Counted from the first letter of the stretch, positions 5,010-12,934 are shown. The stretch is DNA of 14,004 nt from Caldifarciminota bacterium (GCA_015486685.1 WFRC01000222.1:1-14004); one strand, 5' to 3'. Notes: a model not told the origin generated them from the letters alone. Made by a program: numbers and translations.

Positions 5010-6137
5010 TCACTCAAGCACATAAATGTTCTTTTTCTTGCATATATCCTTTAATATTTTGGGCCATACTGTTACACTAACCTCTCCCAAATGTGCCTTG
5101 CGGAGTAAAAACATATATGTGCGAGATTGTCCAATCCCTCCGCCGATACTCAATGGGATTTCATTGTTCAAGATTGCCTTGTGATATGGAAATTCAAGAA
5201 AATCCAGTTGTCCGGACATTTCAAGTTGCATCTTAAGTGTTTTAGGATTAACACGGATACCCATAGATGAAAGTTCATGGCGACGTTTCGTTACAGGATT
5301 CCAGACAAGGATATCTCCATTGAGACCGTGCATAGGTCTGCCATCTTTGGACCTTGTTTCTGTAATCCAGTCATCATAATCTGCTGCCCTCATTTCATGA
5401 GGATAACCATCTTTAAGTGGCCAACCAATTCCATAGATAAAAACAGCAGGGTATTCTTGTAATATCCTTGTTTCCCGCTCTTTTCTCGGCAGGTCAGGAT
5501 ATTTATCAAGTATGTCTTCGGCATGTATGAAGGTAAGTTCATCCGGTAAATTAGGATATTTGTCTGTCTTTAATTTGGGGAATAATCCCTGGATATAGGT
5601 TTCAGCGCCTTTAATAACTTTCCATATTTTTTTTACCACCTCTGTCAGAAAATTTAAATTCCGTTGCTCCTCTGTTATCGTCATTTCCCAATCCCACTGG
5701 TCTACATAAGCGCTGTGGTCATGGTCAAGAAAGTAATCTTTACGCACTGCGCGCATATCTGTAAGTAGTCCTTCTCCAACCCCCATTCCAAATTGCTTCA
5801 GAGCGAACCTTTTCCATTTGGTTGCCGCTTGCACAATGGATGCCCGTATTGGTTTTTCCAACCCCAGTCCGCAATTAAACTCTATTGGCGTTCTGGAACC
5901 ATCACGGTCCAACATATCATTCATACCGCTCTCCACATCTACAATTAATGGTACTGTAACCATTGTCAGATTAAGCTCCTTGCTTAGATTCTCTTCTATG
6001 TATCTTTTTACTGCAAAGATAGCCTTCTGAGTTTCTTTTGGGTTCAATATAGAGTAATAATCCTGGGGAAGTATTTTTTCTAAATCTTCATAGTTGCCAA
6101 TACCAGGACCTGCTAAATCTGCTCTTTTGTCTCTCAT
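5010..6137 (-). CDS. asnA: Aspartate-ammonia ligase (AsnA-type asparagine synthetase)
   Basis: Cytosolic ATP-dependent enzyme making asparagine from aspartate and free ammonia, with AMP and pyrophosphate as products; structurally a class II aminoacyl-tRNA-synthetase relative. Family blocks are unmistakable: KWKRFALKQFGMGVGEGLLTDM (about residues 107-128), HSAYVDQWDWE, YDDWITETRSKDG, HGLNGDILVWNP, HELSSMGIRV, and near the C-terminus IGGGIGQSRTYMFLL with VWP. At 375 residues it is longer than the E. coli enzyme (330), mainly through an N-terminal stretch of about 35 residues. That start is well supported: GAGGAGGT (6152-6145) lies seven bases before ATG 6137. It has its own promoter and terminator. 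No asnC-type regulator is adjacent. Confidence 0.96.
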   Translation of the reverse strand: MRDKRADLAGPGIGNYEDLEKILPQDYYSILNPKETQKAIFAVKRYIEENLSKELNLTMVTVPLIVDVESGMNDMLDRDGSRTPIEFNCGLGLEKPIRASIVQAATKWKRFALKQFGMGVGEGLLTDMRAVRKDYFLDHDHSAYVDQWDWEMTITEEQRNLNFLTEVVKKIWKVIKGAETYIQGLFPKLKTDKYPNLPDELTFIHAEDILDKYPDLPRKERETRILQEYPAVFIYGIGWPLKDGYPHEMRAADYDDWITETRSKDGRPMHGLNGDILVWNPVTKRRHELSSMGIRVNPKTLKMQLEMSGQLDFLEFPYHKAILNNEIPLSIGGGIGQSRTYMFLLRKAHLGEVSVTVWPKILKDICKKKNIYVLE

Positions 6138-6184
6138 TATATTTACCTCCTCTTAAAATGTTTATGTTTTTTCATACGGCTTGT

Positions 6185-6212
6185 AATATAATACTTTTTT
6201 TTCCTTTGGCAA
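6185..6212 (-). promoter_or_regulatory. Sigma-70-like promoter of asnA
   Basis: Minus strand: TTGCCA (6212-6207), 16-nt spacer, TATATT (6190-6185). The expected start near 6178 gives an untranslated leader of about 40 nt containing GAGGAGGT, so this gene is leadered. The leader is too short for a T-box or other large riboswitch. Confidence 0.65.
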
Positions 6213-6222
6213 GAAAATTTTT

Positions 6223-6242
6223 AAATGGGGATAGTACTTGAC
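6223..6242. repeat. Repeat end of a second type (copy 2)
   Basis: AAATGGGGATAGTACTTGAC, three mismatches from 3745-3764. It sits 10 nt upstream of the asnA -35 box, much as the other copy sits 8 nt upstream of the membrane-protein -35 box. Confidence 0.5.
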
Positions 6243-6271
6243 ATTTTCAAAAGTTTCAGGTTCTAAAAACA

Positions 6272-6306
6272 GCCATAGACAGTTAGCCGAAAGCCATTAG
6301 CAAAAA
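6272..6306. repeat. Degenerate heptanucleotide array, GCCATTA type
   Basis: Five 7-nt units beginning with GCCATAG (6272-6278) and ending with GCCATTA and GCAAAAA (6293-6306). Short and divergent, but in phase. Confidence 0.6.
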
Positions 6307-6313
6307 ATAATAC

Positions 6314-6362
6314 GGTAATAAGTTGATATGCATTTCCTTATAAGCATTATATAGATATTACC
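6314..6362. repeat. Imperfect long inverted repeat
   Basis: GGTAATA (6314-6320) and TATTACC (6356-6362) form outer arms; inside them ATATGC and GCATTATAT pair with one bulge. It is AT-rich, so the stem would be weak. It may be a decayed small element. Confidence 0.4.
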
Positions 6363-6388
6363 ATATAACTATATCACCAGTTCTTTCA

Positions 6389-6428
6389 TTTTACAACTTT
6401 ACAACCTTTTAACTTTTGAACTATTTTT
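6389..6428. repeat. Degenerate 8-nt tandem repeat, CTTTACAA type
   Basis: Five 8-nt units, including CTTTACAA (6397-6404) and CTTTTGAA (6413-6420), in phase. It resembles in composition the ACCTTTA array at 379-441 but has period 8. Confidence 0.65.
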
Positions 6429-6456
6429 CTCTCGTTCTCTTTTAGCGCTTAACCCT

Positions 6457-7917
6457 TCATAATATTAGTGCCTTTATAAGGATGGAAGGATTAAGTTTAT
6501 TATAACCTATTTCTTTCAAAAGTTCTTCTATCTTGATTTTTTCGCCAAATTTCCAGAGTTCTTTTAAGTATGTGCCCGCCTTCTTTTCTGAAAACCACTC
6601 ATCTCCAAATTTATCCTTCAATGTGTGTTCAAGATGTGCCTCTGTAAACCATGCCCTCAAATATGAGCCTGAATAAAATTCATCATCCATATCTTCTAAA
6701 TACATCACAGGTGGATAATTTATTCCTGTTGTTCCTTTTAATGCTTCCTCATAGATTTTCCAGCCGTTTTCGAGAGATTCATCCTGGTGAAGTTTTATTT
6801 CATATTCCAATTTTCCAATATACCGTCTTATTATAAAAATCTTCTCTAATCTTTTTAATACAAAATATTCATCAGGTACCTTTGTAGAAACAAATTTTTT
6901 CACCCATAAAGGATTTGATACAAGATATTGGAATAAAAACGCATAAACTTCTGATAATCCTTTATCCCCAAAGTATTTATCTTCTGGGGGTAACTTTCTA
7001 CTCGTATTTGCAAAATGGAGTGTGTGTCCCAATTCATGCATCGTGGTTGAAAAATCTAAATGTCCGCCTGTTGGCAGATGGTTAAGATATATTTCATCAG
7101 GCACCCTTACAGGTGCACAAAAAGCCCTTGGATTTTTTCTGGGTCTTTTTTCAAGGTCTATATGTATATTGGGATAATCTTCAAAAACTATACCTATATT
7201 TTTTAGAAACTTCTTTATTGAAGGCATAAGTTTGTTTGGCGGGAAATATTTATCAAATTCTTTTCCCCTGAACAAATAACTTACATCATGAGGTAATGCA
7301 TCTTCAATGTTCACCTTTGCCTTTTTTCTAATGAGCCTATCCATTCCATCCAGATATTTTTCCTCAGTTTTATCAAGAAACACTTCTATCTTATCAAAGA
7401 GTTTCTGGAAATCAATCTCCTGAAGCTCGACATTCATCTGATAATAATTTTCATAACCGTAGTATTTTTCTACTTTGTAAATCCTTTTCCATATTTTTTT
7501 CCTTAACGAATTCATCTTTTTGACAATTTCCAGCCTCTTTTCATAAATTTCATTTCTCTCTTTTCTCTTGCCACTATTTTGCATCAATATAAAAGATTGG
7601 TAATAAGGTATTTTTTCACCATTTATTTTTATATTGCTGCGGGCAATCTGATTCTCCAATTTCTCGGTAAGTTCTTTTATATCCGCAGCAATCCTGAGTC
7701 CAAGAGAAAATGCAAGCATTTTTCTATGTGCAGGGAAATCATCCACTCCCTCTTTTAAGTAATTTATGGAAATATTATCATATAAATCCTTAAAATCATC
7801 AAATATCTTTGAGATTTCAAGGATGTCCTTTTGTCCTGAAAAATGTAGATAGTATTCTCTCATTAAAAGTTGCGAAAATGCTTCAATATCCTTTCTGTAT
7901 CTCTCGTCATTTAACAT
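6457..7917 (-). CDS. M3-like zinc metallopeptidase (oligoendopeptidase-type)
   Basis: A probable cytosolic zinc peptidase of 486 residues acting on oligopeptides. The zinc site is clear: HELGH at residues 294-298 and a third ligand Glu at about 323 in GLSEVYAFLFQ, the gluzincin spacing of the M3 family. The preceding FCAPVRVPDEIYL and GGHLDFSTTMHELGH and a mostly helical remainder also fit M3. M3 members are often 550-700 residues, so this is a compact form. No signal peptide is seen.

The frame extends to ATG 7971 inside ftsY, but ATG 7917 is preferred: GGAGGT, formed by the last codons of ftsY, lies six bases upstream and the ftsY TAA ends one base before it. This arrangement implies translational coupling to ftsY. 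Substrate and exact subfamily are unknown. Confidence 0.85.
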   Translation of the reverse strand: MLNDERYRKDIEAFSQLLMREYYLHFSGQKDILEISKIFDDFKDLYDNISINYLKEGVDDFPAHRKMLAFSLGLRIAADIKELTEKLENQIARSNIKINGEKIPYYQSFILMQNSGKRKERNEIYEKRLEIVKKMNSLRKKIWKRIYKVEKYYGYENYYQMNVELQEIDFQKLFDKIEVFLDKTEEKYLDGMDRLIRKKAKVNIEDALPHDVSYLFRGKEFDKYFPPNKLMPSIKKFLKNIGIVFEDYPNIHIDLEKRPRKNPRAFCAPVRVPDEIYLNHLPTGGHLDFSTTMHELGHTLHFANTSRKLPPEDKYFGDKGLSEVYAFLFQYLVSNPLWVKKFVSTKVPDEYFVLKRLEKIFIIRRYIGKLEYEIKLHQDESLENGWKIYEEALKGTTGINYPPVMYLEDMDDEFYSGSYLRAWFTEAHLEHTLKDKFGDEWFSEKKAGTYLKELWKFGEKIKIEELLKEIGYNKLNPSILIKALIL

Positions 7918-7918
7918 T

Positions 7919-8800
7919 TTATACCTCCATTTTTTCAGGGATGATGGCATCAATAAATTCATAAGGGTCAAATGGAATCAGGTCATCTTCCCTTTCTCCT
8001 ATTCCAATAAATTTTATAGGTATTCCAAGTGCTTCGGCTATACTGATGACAATTCCTCCTTTTGCCGTTCCATCCAATTTTGTCAATACAATACCTGTAA
8101 GCGTCAAAGCATTATGAAATTCAACTGCCTGAGAAAGTCCATTTTGCCCTACCGTAGCATCAATTACTAATAAAGTTTCCTGAGGAATATCGGGTTTTAA
8201 TTTTTGTAGTACCCTTTTTATCTTTTTCATCTCTTCCATCAAATTATGCTTTGTATGAAGTCTACCTGCTGTATCTATCAGAAGTATATCCTTCTTTCTA
8301 TTTACAGCAGCATTATATGCATCATAAGCAACAGATGCGGGGTCTGCGCCATATTGCGATAAAACAATATCAGCATTAACCCTTTTTGCCCATATGTTCA
8401 ATTGTTCTTGGGCACCTGCCCTGTATGTATCACAGGCGGCAAGAATCACCTTTTTACCCATTTTTGTAAATCTCTTTCCCAATTTTGCAATTGTTGTAGT
8501 CTTTCCTACGCCGTTCACTCCAACAAAAAGATAAACACAAGGTGGAAGGCACTCTTCTGTCTGAGATACGGAAAATTTCTCTATCAAACTCTTTCTTATA
8601 ACGGTTAAATAATCTTCTCTTCTGGTAGATTTTAATTTTTCTATAAGGTTTTCTGCTGTTTTAACACCCATATCTGATTCTATAAGCACTTCTTCCATTT
8701 CACTTATAGCATCCGGGTCGGTTCTCTTCGTAATTCTTAAAATAGCATTCTTAAACTTTTCTCTTGTTTTTTTAAGTTTTTCCCACAGTTTTTTTATCAT
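7919..8800 (-). CDS. ftsY: Signal recognition particle receptor FtsY
   Basis: GTPase that docks the signal recognition particle and ribosome at the membrane for co-translational insertion. The 293 residues comprise a helical N domain (1-80) and a G domain. Motifs: P-loop GVNGVGKT (94-101) followed by TTIAKL, the insertion-box segment ACDTYRAGAQEQL, DTAGR (176-180), TKLD (240-243), and closing GIGEREDDLIPFDP. The acidic N-terminal A domain of E. coli FtsY is absent; it starts directly with a basic amphipathic stretch (MIKKLWEKLKKTREK), as in many bacteria. RGAQ of Ffh is not seen, and there is no M domain, so this is FtsY and not Ffh. It overlaps the end of the upstream GT2 gene by 29 bp and abuts the metallopeptidase gene. 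Confidence 0.97.
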   Translation of the reverse strand: MIKKLWEKLKKTREKFKNAILRITKRTDPDAISEMEEVLIESDMGVKTAENLIEKLKSTRREDYLTVIRKSLIEKFSVSQTEECLPPCVYLFVGVNGVGKTTTIAKLGKRFTKMGKKVILAACDTYRAGAQEQLNIWAKRVNADIVLSQYGADPASVAYDAYNAAVNRKKDILLIDTAGRLHTKHNLMEEMKKIKRVLQKLKPDIPQETLLVIDATVGQNGLSQAVEFHNALTLTGIVLTKLDGTAKGGIVISIAEALGIPIKFIGIGEREDDLIPFDPYEFIDAIIPEKMEV

Positions 8801-9713
8801 CCTTCCTTTCCATTCTCTTTAATTCATCATATAGAGAAGCAATTGCCTCAGCAAGAAAACCAAATAAGAATAGGAGAAATCCAACAAGTATCAGGAGTAT
8901 TACAAGATATAAAAGAGGACGATAACCATGATGGAATCCTGCTCTTAGGACTATGGCATAGATACCTACAAAAAAGCCTAATATTAAACTTATTCCACCT
9001 GTTGAGCCAAAAAATAGCATAGGCTTTCTCATAAAAGAGACCTGAAACTTTACTGCAATCAAATCAAGCAAACCAATGACTATCCTCCCTTTGCCTCTAT
9101 ATTTTGATTCTCCCCTATATCTGGGTCTCAACGATACCTTCTTTTCGGAAGCCCTGAATCCCATACTTACAGCGAGGGTAACAATATATCTGTGCCATTC
9201 TTTCCTTAATGGTACTGATTCAAGAATTTCCCTCTTCATTACCTTCATTGCATTCTGGTCGTGCACAGGAATCCTGAAAAGAAGCCTTGAAAGATAATTA
9301 TAGACAGCGGAAACAAATTTTTTCTCATATTTGCCCACCTTCCATCCTGAAACTATATCGTATCCTTCCTCCAATCTATCAAGTAAAATAGGTATTTCCA
9401 TTGCATCATACTGTAAGTCTGCATCAAGTATTGCGATGTATCTCCCTCTGCTATTTTCGAAACCTGTGATAATTGCATCTGTTTTCCCAAAATTTGCTCT
9501 ATGTTTTAAGACCCTGACATTTTTTGTTTTACCAAAGAGTCTTTTTGCTTGCCTATATGTGTCGTCAGAACTTCCATCATCAACAATAATAATTTCATAT
9601 ACCCTTTGATTATCTCTTTCCCGCAGTAAAGATAAATTTTCTTTTAACGCAGAGAGATTTTCTTGCTCGTTATATGCAGGAACTATTATAGAAACTAATG
9701 GTTTTTTAACCAT
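8772..9713 (-). CDS. Family 2 glycosyltransferase, polyprenyl-phosphate sugar type
   Basis: Inner-membrane glycosyltransferase of 313 residues, similar in layout to DPM1/GtrB/ArnC-type enzymes that move a sugar from a nucleotide donor to polyprenyl phosphate. The N-terminal GT-A domain has VSIIVPAYNEQENL (7-20), VDDGSSDDT (44-52) and ILDADLQYD (95-103), the latter carrying the metal-binding DAD. Two membrane helices follow at about 230-255 and 265-295, then a charged tail. It overlaps the upstream epimerase gene by 19 bp; AAAGGA upstream serves as ribosome-binding site. Next to a UDP-sugar epimerase it likely supplies lipid-linked sugar for a surface glycan. A GT-C enzyme such as the one at 3701-1668 could use the product, but that is inference. 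Confidence 0.9.
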   Translation of the reverse strand: MVKKPLVSIIVPAYNEQENLSALKENLSLLRERDNQRVYEIIIVDDGSSDDTYRQAKRLFGKTKNVRVLKHRANFGKTDAIITGFENSRGRYIAILDADLQYDAMEIPILLDRLEEGYDIVSGWKVGKYEKKFVSAVYNYLSRLLFRIPVHDQNAMKVMKREILESVPLRKEWHRYIVTLAVSMGFRASEKKVSLRPRYRGESKYRGKGRIVIGLLDLIAVKFQVSFMRKPMLFFGSTGGISLILGFFVGIYAIVLRAGFHHGYRPLLYLVILLILVGFLLFLFGFLAEAIASLYDELKRMERKDDKKTVGKT

Positions 9714-10624
9714 TCAATGGTTTCCTTTAGCCCCTTTTCCAATGAATATCTAGGCTTCCAATTTAAGATTTTCATTGCCTTTTCAATAATAGGTTTTCTC
9801 CTTTTTGGGTCGTCCTCAGGAAGTGGTTTAAAAACAATTTCACTCCTGCTTTCTATAATATCCTTAATCTTTTCCGCAAGTTCAATGATGGTAAATTCTT
9901 CTGGATTTCCCAAATTTATAGGTCCGGGAGCGTCTGAATCCATCATCGCAGAAATACCTTTTACCATATCATCTATATAACAAAAACTTCTTGTCTGTTT
10001 ACCATCACCGAAAACAGGTATGGGTTTATCGTTCAAGGCAGACATAATAAATTCGGGTATTACCCTGCCATCATCTTTCCTCATTCGCGGTCCATAGGTG
10101 TTAAATATTCTTACTATATGCGTTTTTAGACCATAATATCTTTTGTATGCCATTGTAATTGCTTCACTATATCTCTTTGATTCATCGTAAACAGAGCGGA
10201 TTCCAATAGGATTTACATTACCCCAATATTTCTCTGGTTGGGGGTGTATCTCGGGGTCCCCGTATACCTCTGATGTAGATGTTAAAAGAAATTCCGCATC
10301 AGACTTTCTTGCAACCTCAAGCATATTTTGAGTTCCCAGAGCGCCCACAGTAAGACTATTTATAGGATATTTATAATAAAATACAGGACTCGCAAGTGCG
10401 GCAAGATGAAGCACATAATCGAACTTATCATCAATAGAAAAATCCCTATCTGCTACATCACCCTGAATAAACTTGAAATTTTTGGAGACAAATAAGGAAC
10501 TCATATTTTCTTCTTTCCCTGTGATATAATTATCTATCCCAACAATGGTATGGGATGCTTTCAATAGGTATTCACAAAGATGACTCCCGATAAATCCTGC
10601 ACAACCCGAAATCAATATTTTCAT
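9695..10624 (-). CDS. NAD-dependent epimerase, UDP-glucuronate decarboxylase-like
   Basis: Extended short-chain dehydrogenase of 309 residues. The Rossmann motif GCAGFIG is at 7-13 and the catalytic YDESK at 146-150. Blocks typical of UDP-xylose synthases are present: TSTSEVYGDP, HPQPEKYWGNVNPIG, FNTYGPRM with DDGRVIPEF, and GDGKQTRSFCYIDD. The expected reaction is UDP-glucuronate to UDP-xylose, but the Ser/Glu active-site pair also fits related UDP-sugar epimerases.

The frame can be opened to ATG 10651, but ATG 10624 begins MKILISGCAGFIG, as normal for the family, and lies 5 nt after the -10 box, so the upstream start would not be transcribed. It is the first gene of a cluster with GT2, ftsY and the metallopeptidase. 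Confidence 0.9.
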   Translation of the reverse strand: MKILISGCAGFIGSHLCEYLLKASHTIVGIDNYITGKEENMSSLFVSKNFKFIQGDVADRDFSIDDKFDYVLHLAALASPVFYYKYPINSLTVGALGTQNMLEVARKSDAEFLLTSTSEVYGDPEIHPQPEKYWGNVNPIGIRSVYDESKRYSEAITMAYKRYYGLKTHIVRIFNTYGPRMRKDDGRVIPEFIMSALNDKPIPVFGDGKQTRSFCYIDDMVKGISAMMDSDAPGPINLGNPEEFTIIELAEKIKDIIESRSEIVFKPLPEDDPKRRKPIIEKAMKILNWKPRYSLEKGLKETIEWLKNH

Positions 10625-10658
10625 ACCTGAATATACACACAAAAAAGGCATTTGTCAA
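10625..10658 (-). promoter_or_regulatory. Near-consensus promoter of the epimerase-ftsY cluster, leaderless layout
   Basis: Minus strand: TTGACA (10658-10653), 17-nt spacer, TATATT (10635-10630), then CAGGT and ATG 10624. Transcription should begin at or next to the start codon. The AGG here is too close to the ATG to be a useful ribosome-binding site. Confidence 0.75.
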
Positions 10659-10675
10659 CACATTTTTTCATCTGG

Positions 10676-10707
10676 TGGGGTCAGTCATAAACTATCAACT
10701 TTTCTCT
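10676..10707 (+). repeat. Solo copy of the transposase-element terminal repeat
   Basis: A 32-bp stretch starting TGGGGTCAGTCATAAACTAT is identical to 12922-12953, the left end of the transposase element including five bases beyond its 27-bp inverted repeat. A weak inverted partner CGACTGACTCC lies at 10757-10767, so a decayed element of about 90 bp is possible. It lies between apgM and the promoter of the epimerase gene. Confidence 0.85.
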
Positions 10708-10774
10708 TAAGCCCTTGATAAGAAAATCTAAAAAAAATGAGTTTTTGTAATTTGAACGACTGACTCCAATCTTG

Positions 10775-11989
10775 TTATGCGCCGTATTTATCAAGTCTAC
10801 CTGAATGAGCAAGTAATAAAGAGGTAATATATATACCAGGAAATATGCCCAGTGAGCCTTTAAGACACTCCTTCTCAGAAAATGCCTCAGCATATCCTTC
10901 TCTTGTAACATTAGAAACAAGCAAGAATGGAACAGGGTGCCAGGAGTGCCCTTTCATCTTTGCAGGTGTTGAATGGTCTCCTGTGATTGCCAACACATCG
11001 GGTTTTAGAGAGGAAATTTCGGGAATATATCCATCTATTTCTTCAATGACAGATTTCTTCTTTTCTATATCTCCATCTTCACCGTAAGAATCTGTCTTTT
11101 TGATATGCACATAGAAATAATCATAATCAGAAAAATGATGAATCAATGTATCAATCACATCCCTGTTTGTAGTCCCTGTTGGTATAATCTCCATACCTAC
11201 AAGTTTTGCAATACCCCTGTACATAGGATATGTCGCAATAGCCCCTGCCTTTAACTTATAAATCTCAGGAAATTGTGGAATTTCAGGCATCAAAGAAACG
11301 CCTCGCAAGAGAATACCGTTTGCAGGTTTATTATCGGCAAGGATTTTTCTTACTTTATTGGTAAATTTATTTATTATACTGGCAGTTTTGTCACCGTCTT
11401 TACCAGAAGAGGATGAAGTTTTTAATCTTTCTCCATCTCTGTGCGGGTCTGTATCTGTTGCAGGCCCCAAACCTTCTCCTCTAAATATTACTGCAAATCT
11501 GTGTTCTTTACCACTCTTTAATATAATCCTGACATCTTCAATGGATTGAATCTTTTGTGAGATAAACGAAATCAATTTTTGATTTTCCTCAGTAGGTATC
11601 CTCCCTGCCCTTCTATCTTTTACAACATCCCCTTCCATTGTGCAGAAATTCCCTCTGGCGGTAATATCTCCAATCTTTACTTCCATATCCAGCCCGAGTG
11701 TTTCTAAAATGCCTCTGCCTATATCGTATTTTAAAGAATTATATCCGAAGAGCGACAGATGACCGGGACCACTTCCTGGTGTAATTCCCGGGAAAACAGG
11801 GATAAATAGTCCTGTTTCATATTTTCTTGCAAGTTTGTCCATATTTGGGGTATTTGCCATTTCAAGGGCAGTCTTACCATCTATTTTGAGTCCACCCAGA
11901 CCATCCAGCACAAGCAAGATGATTTTTCCTCCATCTGGAAGTGCAATCTTTTTCAAATGTTCTATAGGGTCAAATATAAAACTTTCCAC
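10775..11989 (-). CDS. apgM: 2,3-bisphosphoglycerate-independent phosphoglycerate mutase, archaeal type
   Basis: Cytosolic enzyme interconverting 3- and 2-phosphoglycerate in glycolysis and gluconeogenesis; alkaline-phosphatase superfamily. The 404 residues match the archaeal-type (aPGAM) length rather than the ~510 residues of GpmI. Key sites: VLDGLGG (Asp29, metal), NTPNMDKLA, TPGSGPGHLSLFGY with nucleophile Ser73, GRGILE, TDPHRDG, and GDHSTPAKMKGHSWHPVP with the metal-binding Asp and His. The start is GTG 11989, six bases after a TATCTT -10 box with no ribosome-binding site. The ATG two codons upstream is out of frame. The gene is monocistronic by its context. A 32-bp transposon-end copy follows its stop by 68 bp. 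Confidence 0.93.
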   Translation of the reverse strand: MESFIFDPIEHLKKIALPDGGKIILLVLDGLGGLKIDGKTALEMANTPNMDKLARKYETGLFIPVFPGITPGSGPGHLSLFGYNSLKYDIGRGILETLGLDMEVKIGDITARGNFCTMEGDVVKDRRAGRIPTEENQKLISFISQKIQSIEDVRIILKSGKEHRFAVIFRGEGLGPATDTDPHRDGERLKTSSSSGKDGDKTASIINKFTNKVRKILADNKPANGILLRGVSLMPEIPQFPEIYKLKAGAIATYPMYRGIAKLVGMEIIPTGTTNRDVIDTLIHHFSDYDYFYVHIKKTDSYGEDGDIEKKKSVIEEIDGYIPEISSLKPDVLAITGDHSTPAKMKGHSWHPVPFLLVSNVTREGYAEAFSEKECLKGSLGIFPGIYITSLLLAHSGRLDKYGA

Positions 11990-12023
11990 AGCATTAAGAT
12001 AATAAAAATTTTGTGATTAGCAA
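11990..12023 (-). promoter_or_regulatory. Promoter of apgM, leaderless layout
   Basis: Minus strand: TTGCTA (12023-12018), 16-nt AT-rich spacer, TATCTT (12001-11996), six bases, then GTG 11989. No Shine-Dalgarno motif can precede the start within the expected transcript. Confidence 0.6.
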
Positions 12024-12060
12024 TAATTTTTTTAGAAAAAATCCTAAATCCAAATATTTT

Positions 12061-12095
12061 CGTTAATCGTAAATCGTGAGGCGTGAATTGTAAAA
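12061..12095 (+). repeat. Degenerate heptanucleotide array, CGTRAAT type
   Basis: Five 7-nt units in phase: CGTTAAT (12061-12067) and CGTAAAT (12068-12074), then CGTGAGG, CGTGAAT and TGTAAAA. Same family as the arrays at 156 and 3851. Confidence 0.8.
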
Positions 12096-12109
12096 ACAAC
12101 GCTTATTTT

Positions 12110-12165
12110 ATCCAACATCCAATATCTTCTATCTTCTCACGCTTTACGCCTTATGCCTCATGCTC
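12110..12165 (-). repeat. Heptanucleotide array changing unit type in phase
   Basis: Eight consecutive 7-nt units. The first four are ATCCAAC/ATCTTCT-like (12110-12137); the next four (12138-12165) are the inverted form of the CGTRAAG unit (CACGCTT, TACGCCT, TATGCCT, CATGCTC). The register is continuous across the change. The stop codon and last codons of the HAD gene (12158-12165) are part of it. Confidence 0.8.
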
Positions 12166-12934
12166 TTTCGCTGCCTGCCAGAAATTTCTCCATCCCGGTA
12201 AAATCATTGAACACATAATCAGCCTTTATATTTTGGGGCAGTTCTTTATATTTCCCGCATTTCAAGAAGATTGTCTTAAACCCGTATTTCGCAGGCATCT
12301 GGATTTCCGTAAATGGGTCGTCTCCTACAACAGCAACCTCTTCGGTATGTAAATTAAGATATTTTAATGCAGATGTGTAAAATCTTCTATCGGGTTTCCC
12401 AAAGATTTCTGCCTTTATATCTGTTGCATATTCAAGAAATGCAAGTATTGCACCCACACTGGGACCTACTTCTCCTTCACGGACAAGATACAGTTTATTG
12501 TTATGAAATCCAAATAGTTTTCCACCATTAAGAATGATATTTGTTGTCTTTTTCAGGGTTTCATAGGTTAGATGTCTGTCAAGTCCCACAATTACAATAC
12601 CACCTTCACCCAATCTATAACCCATTTTCTCAATTCTCTGTTTTACCACCTCTTCGCCAATTACAAAGATTTTCTCTGATTTATATTTATCCAGAATCTC
12701 TTTTAAGACAGTAAATGGAGATATGAGAGGGACATTCTTAACCTGAAAACCATTCAAAGTAAGTTTTGATTTCAATTCCTCTGTTGTTTGGGTGGAATTA
12801 TTTGTAATAATAGCGACAGGAAATTTCCGCCGGAGTTCATTAAATACCTCAACTGCCCCGGGAAATGGATCCATATACTTACTCTTTACCAGTGTACCTA
12901 CCAGATCACACAAAAATCCCCTGGGGTCAGTCAT
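12158..12934 (-). CDS. HAD-superfamily hydrolase, NagD-like (HAD-IIA)
   Basis: A 258-residue cytosolic protein of the haloacid dehalogenase superfamily, probably a phosphatase acting on a small metabolite. Motif I is CDLVGTL (nucleophile Asp at ~10), motif II is ITNNST (41-46), and motif III/IV are FGKPD and VVGDDPFTEI. Order and length fit the NagD group.

Odd: motif I has Val where phosphatases have the second Asp (DxDGT), the usual general acid/base, so activity may be altered. Also odd: the ATG 12934 and the first four codons (MTDP) come from the terminal repeat of the transposase element, and the stop lies in a heptad array. No promoter or good ribosome-binding site of its own is visible. 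The ATG is 6 nt past the transposase stop, so it may be read through from that gene. Confidence 0.85.
   Translation of the reverse strand: MTDPRGFLCDLVGTLVKSKYMDPFPGAVEVFNELRRKFPVAIITNNSTQTTEELKSKLTLNGFQVKNVPLISPFTVLKEILDKYKSEKIFVIGEEVVKQRIEKMGYRLGEGGIVIVGLDRHLTYETLKKTTNIILNGGKLFGFHNNKLYLVREGEVGPSVGAILAFLEYATDIKAEIFGKPDRRFYTSALKYLNLHTEEVAVVGDDPFTEIQMPAKYGFKTIFLKCGKYKELPQNIKADYVFNDFTGMEKFLAGSERA

Larger units (their letters stand above)
6138..6456. other. Intergenic region between the metallopeptidase gene and asnA
   Basis: About 320 bp with no gene. It carries the asnA ribosome-binding site and promoter (6145-6212), a type-two repeat end (6223-6242), heptad and octad arrays (6272-6306, 6389-6428) and a long imperfect inverted repeat (6314-6362). 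No clear terminator for the metallopeptidase gene is visible; the AGCGCT palindrome at 6444-6449 lacks a T-run. Confidence 0.65.

Noticed and set aside
6138..6190. Riboswitch or T-box upstream of asnA
   Set aside because: The predicted leader is only about 40 nt and shows no conserved T-box sequence or terminator hairpin.
7918..7971. Longer metallopeptidase start inside ftsY
   Set aside because: ATG 7917 has a well-placed GGAGGT and abuts the ftsY stop; the extension adds sequence of no family character.
10681..10920. 79-residue open frame on the minus strand
   Set aside because: It overlaps the 3' end of apgM in another frame and runs into the repeat; no ribosome-binding site and no protein-like motif.
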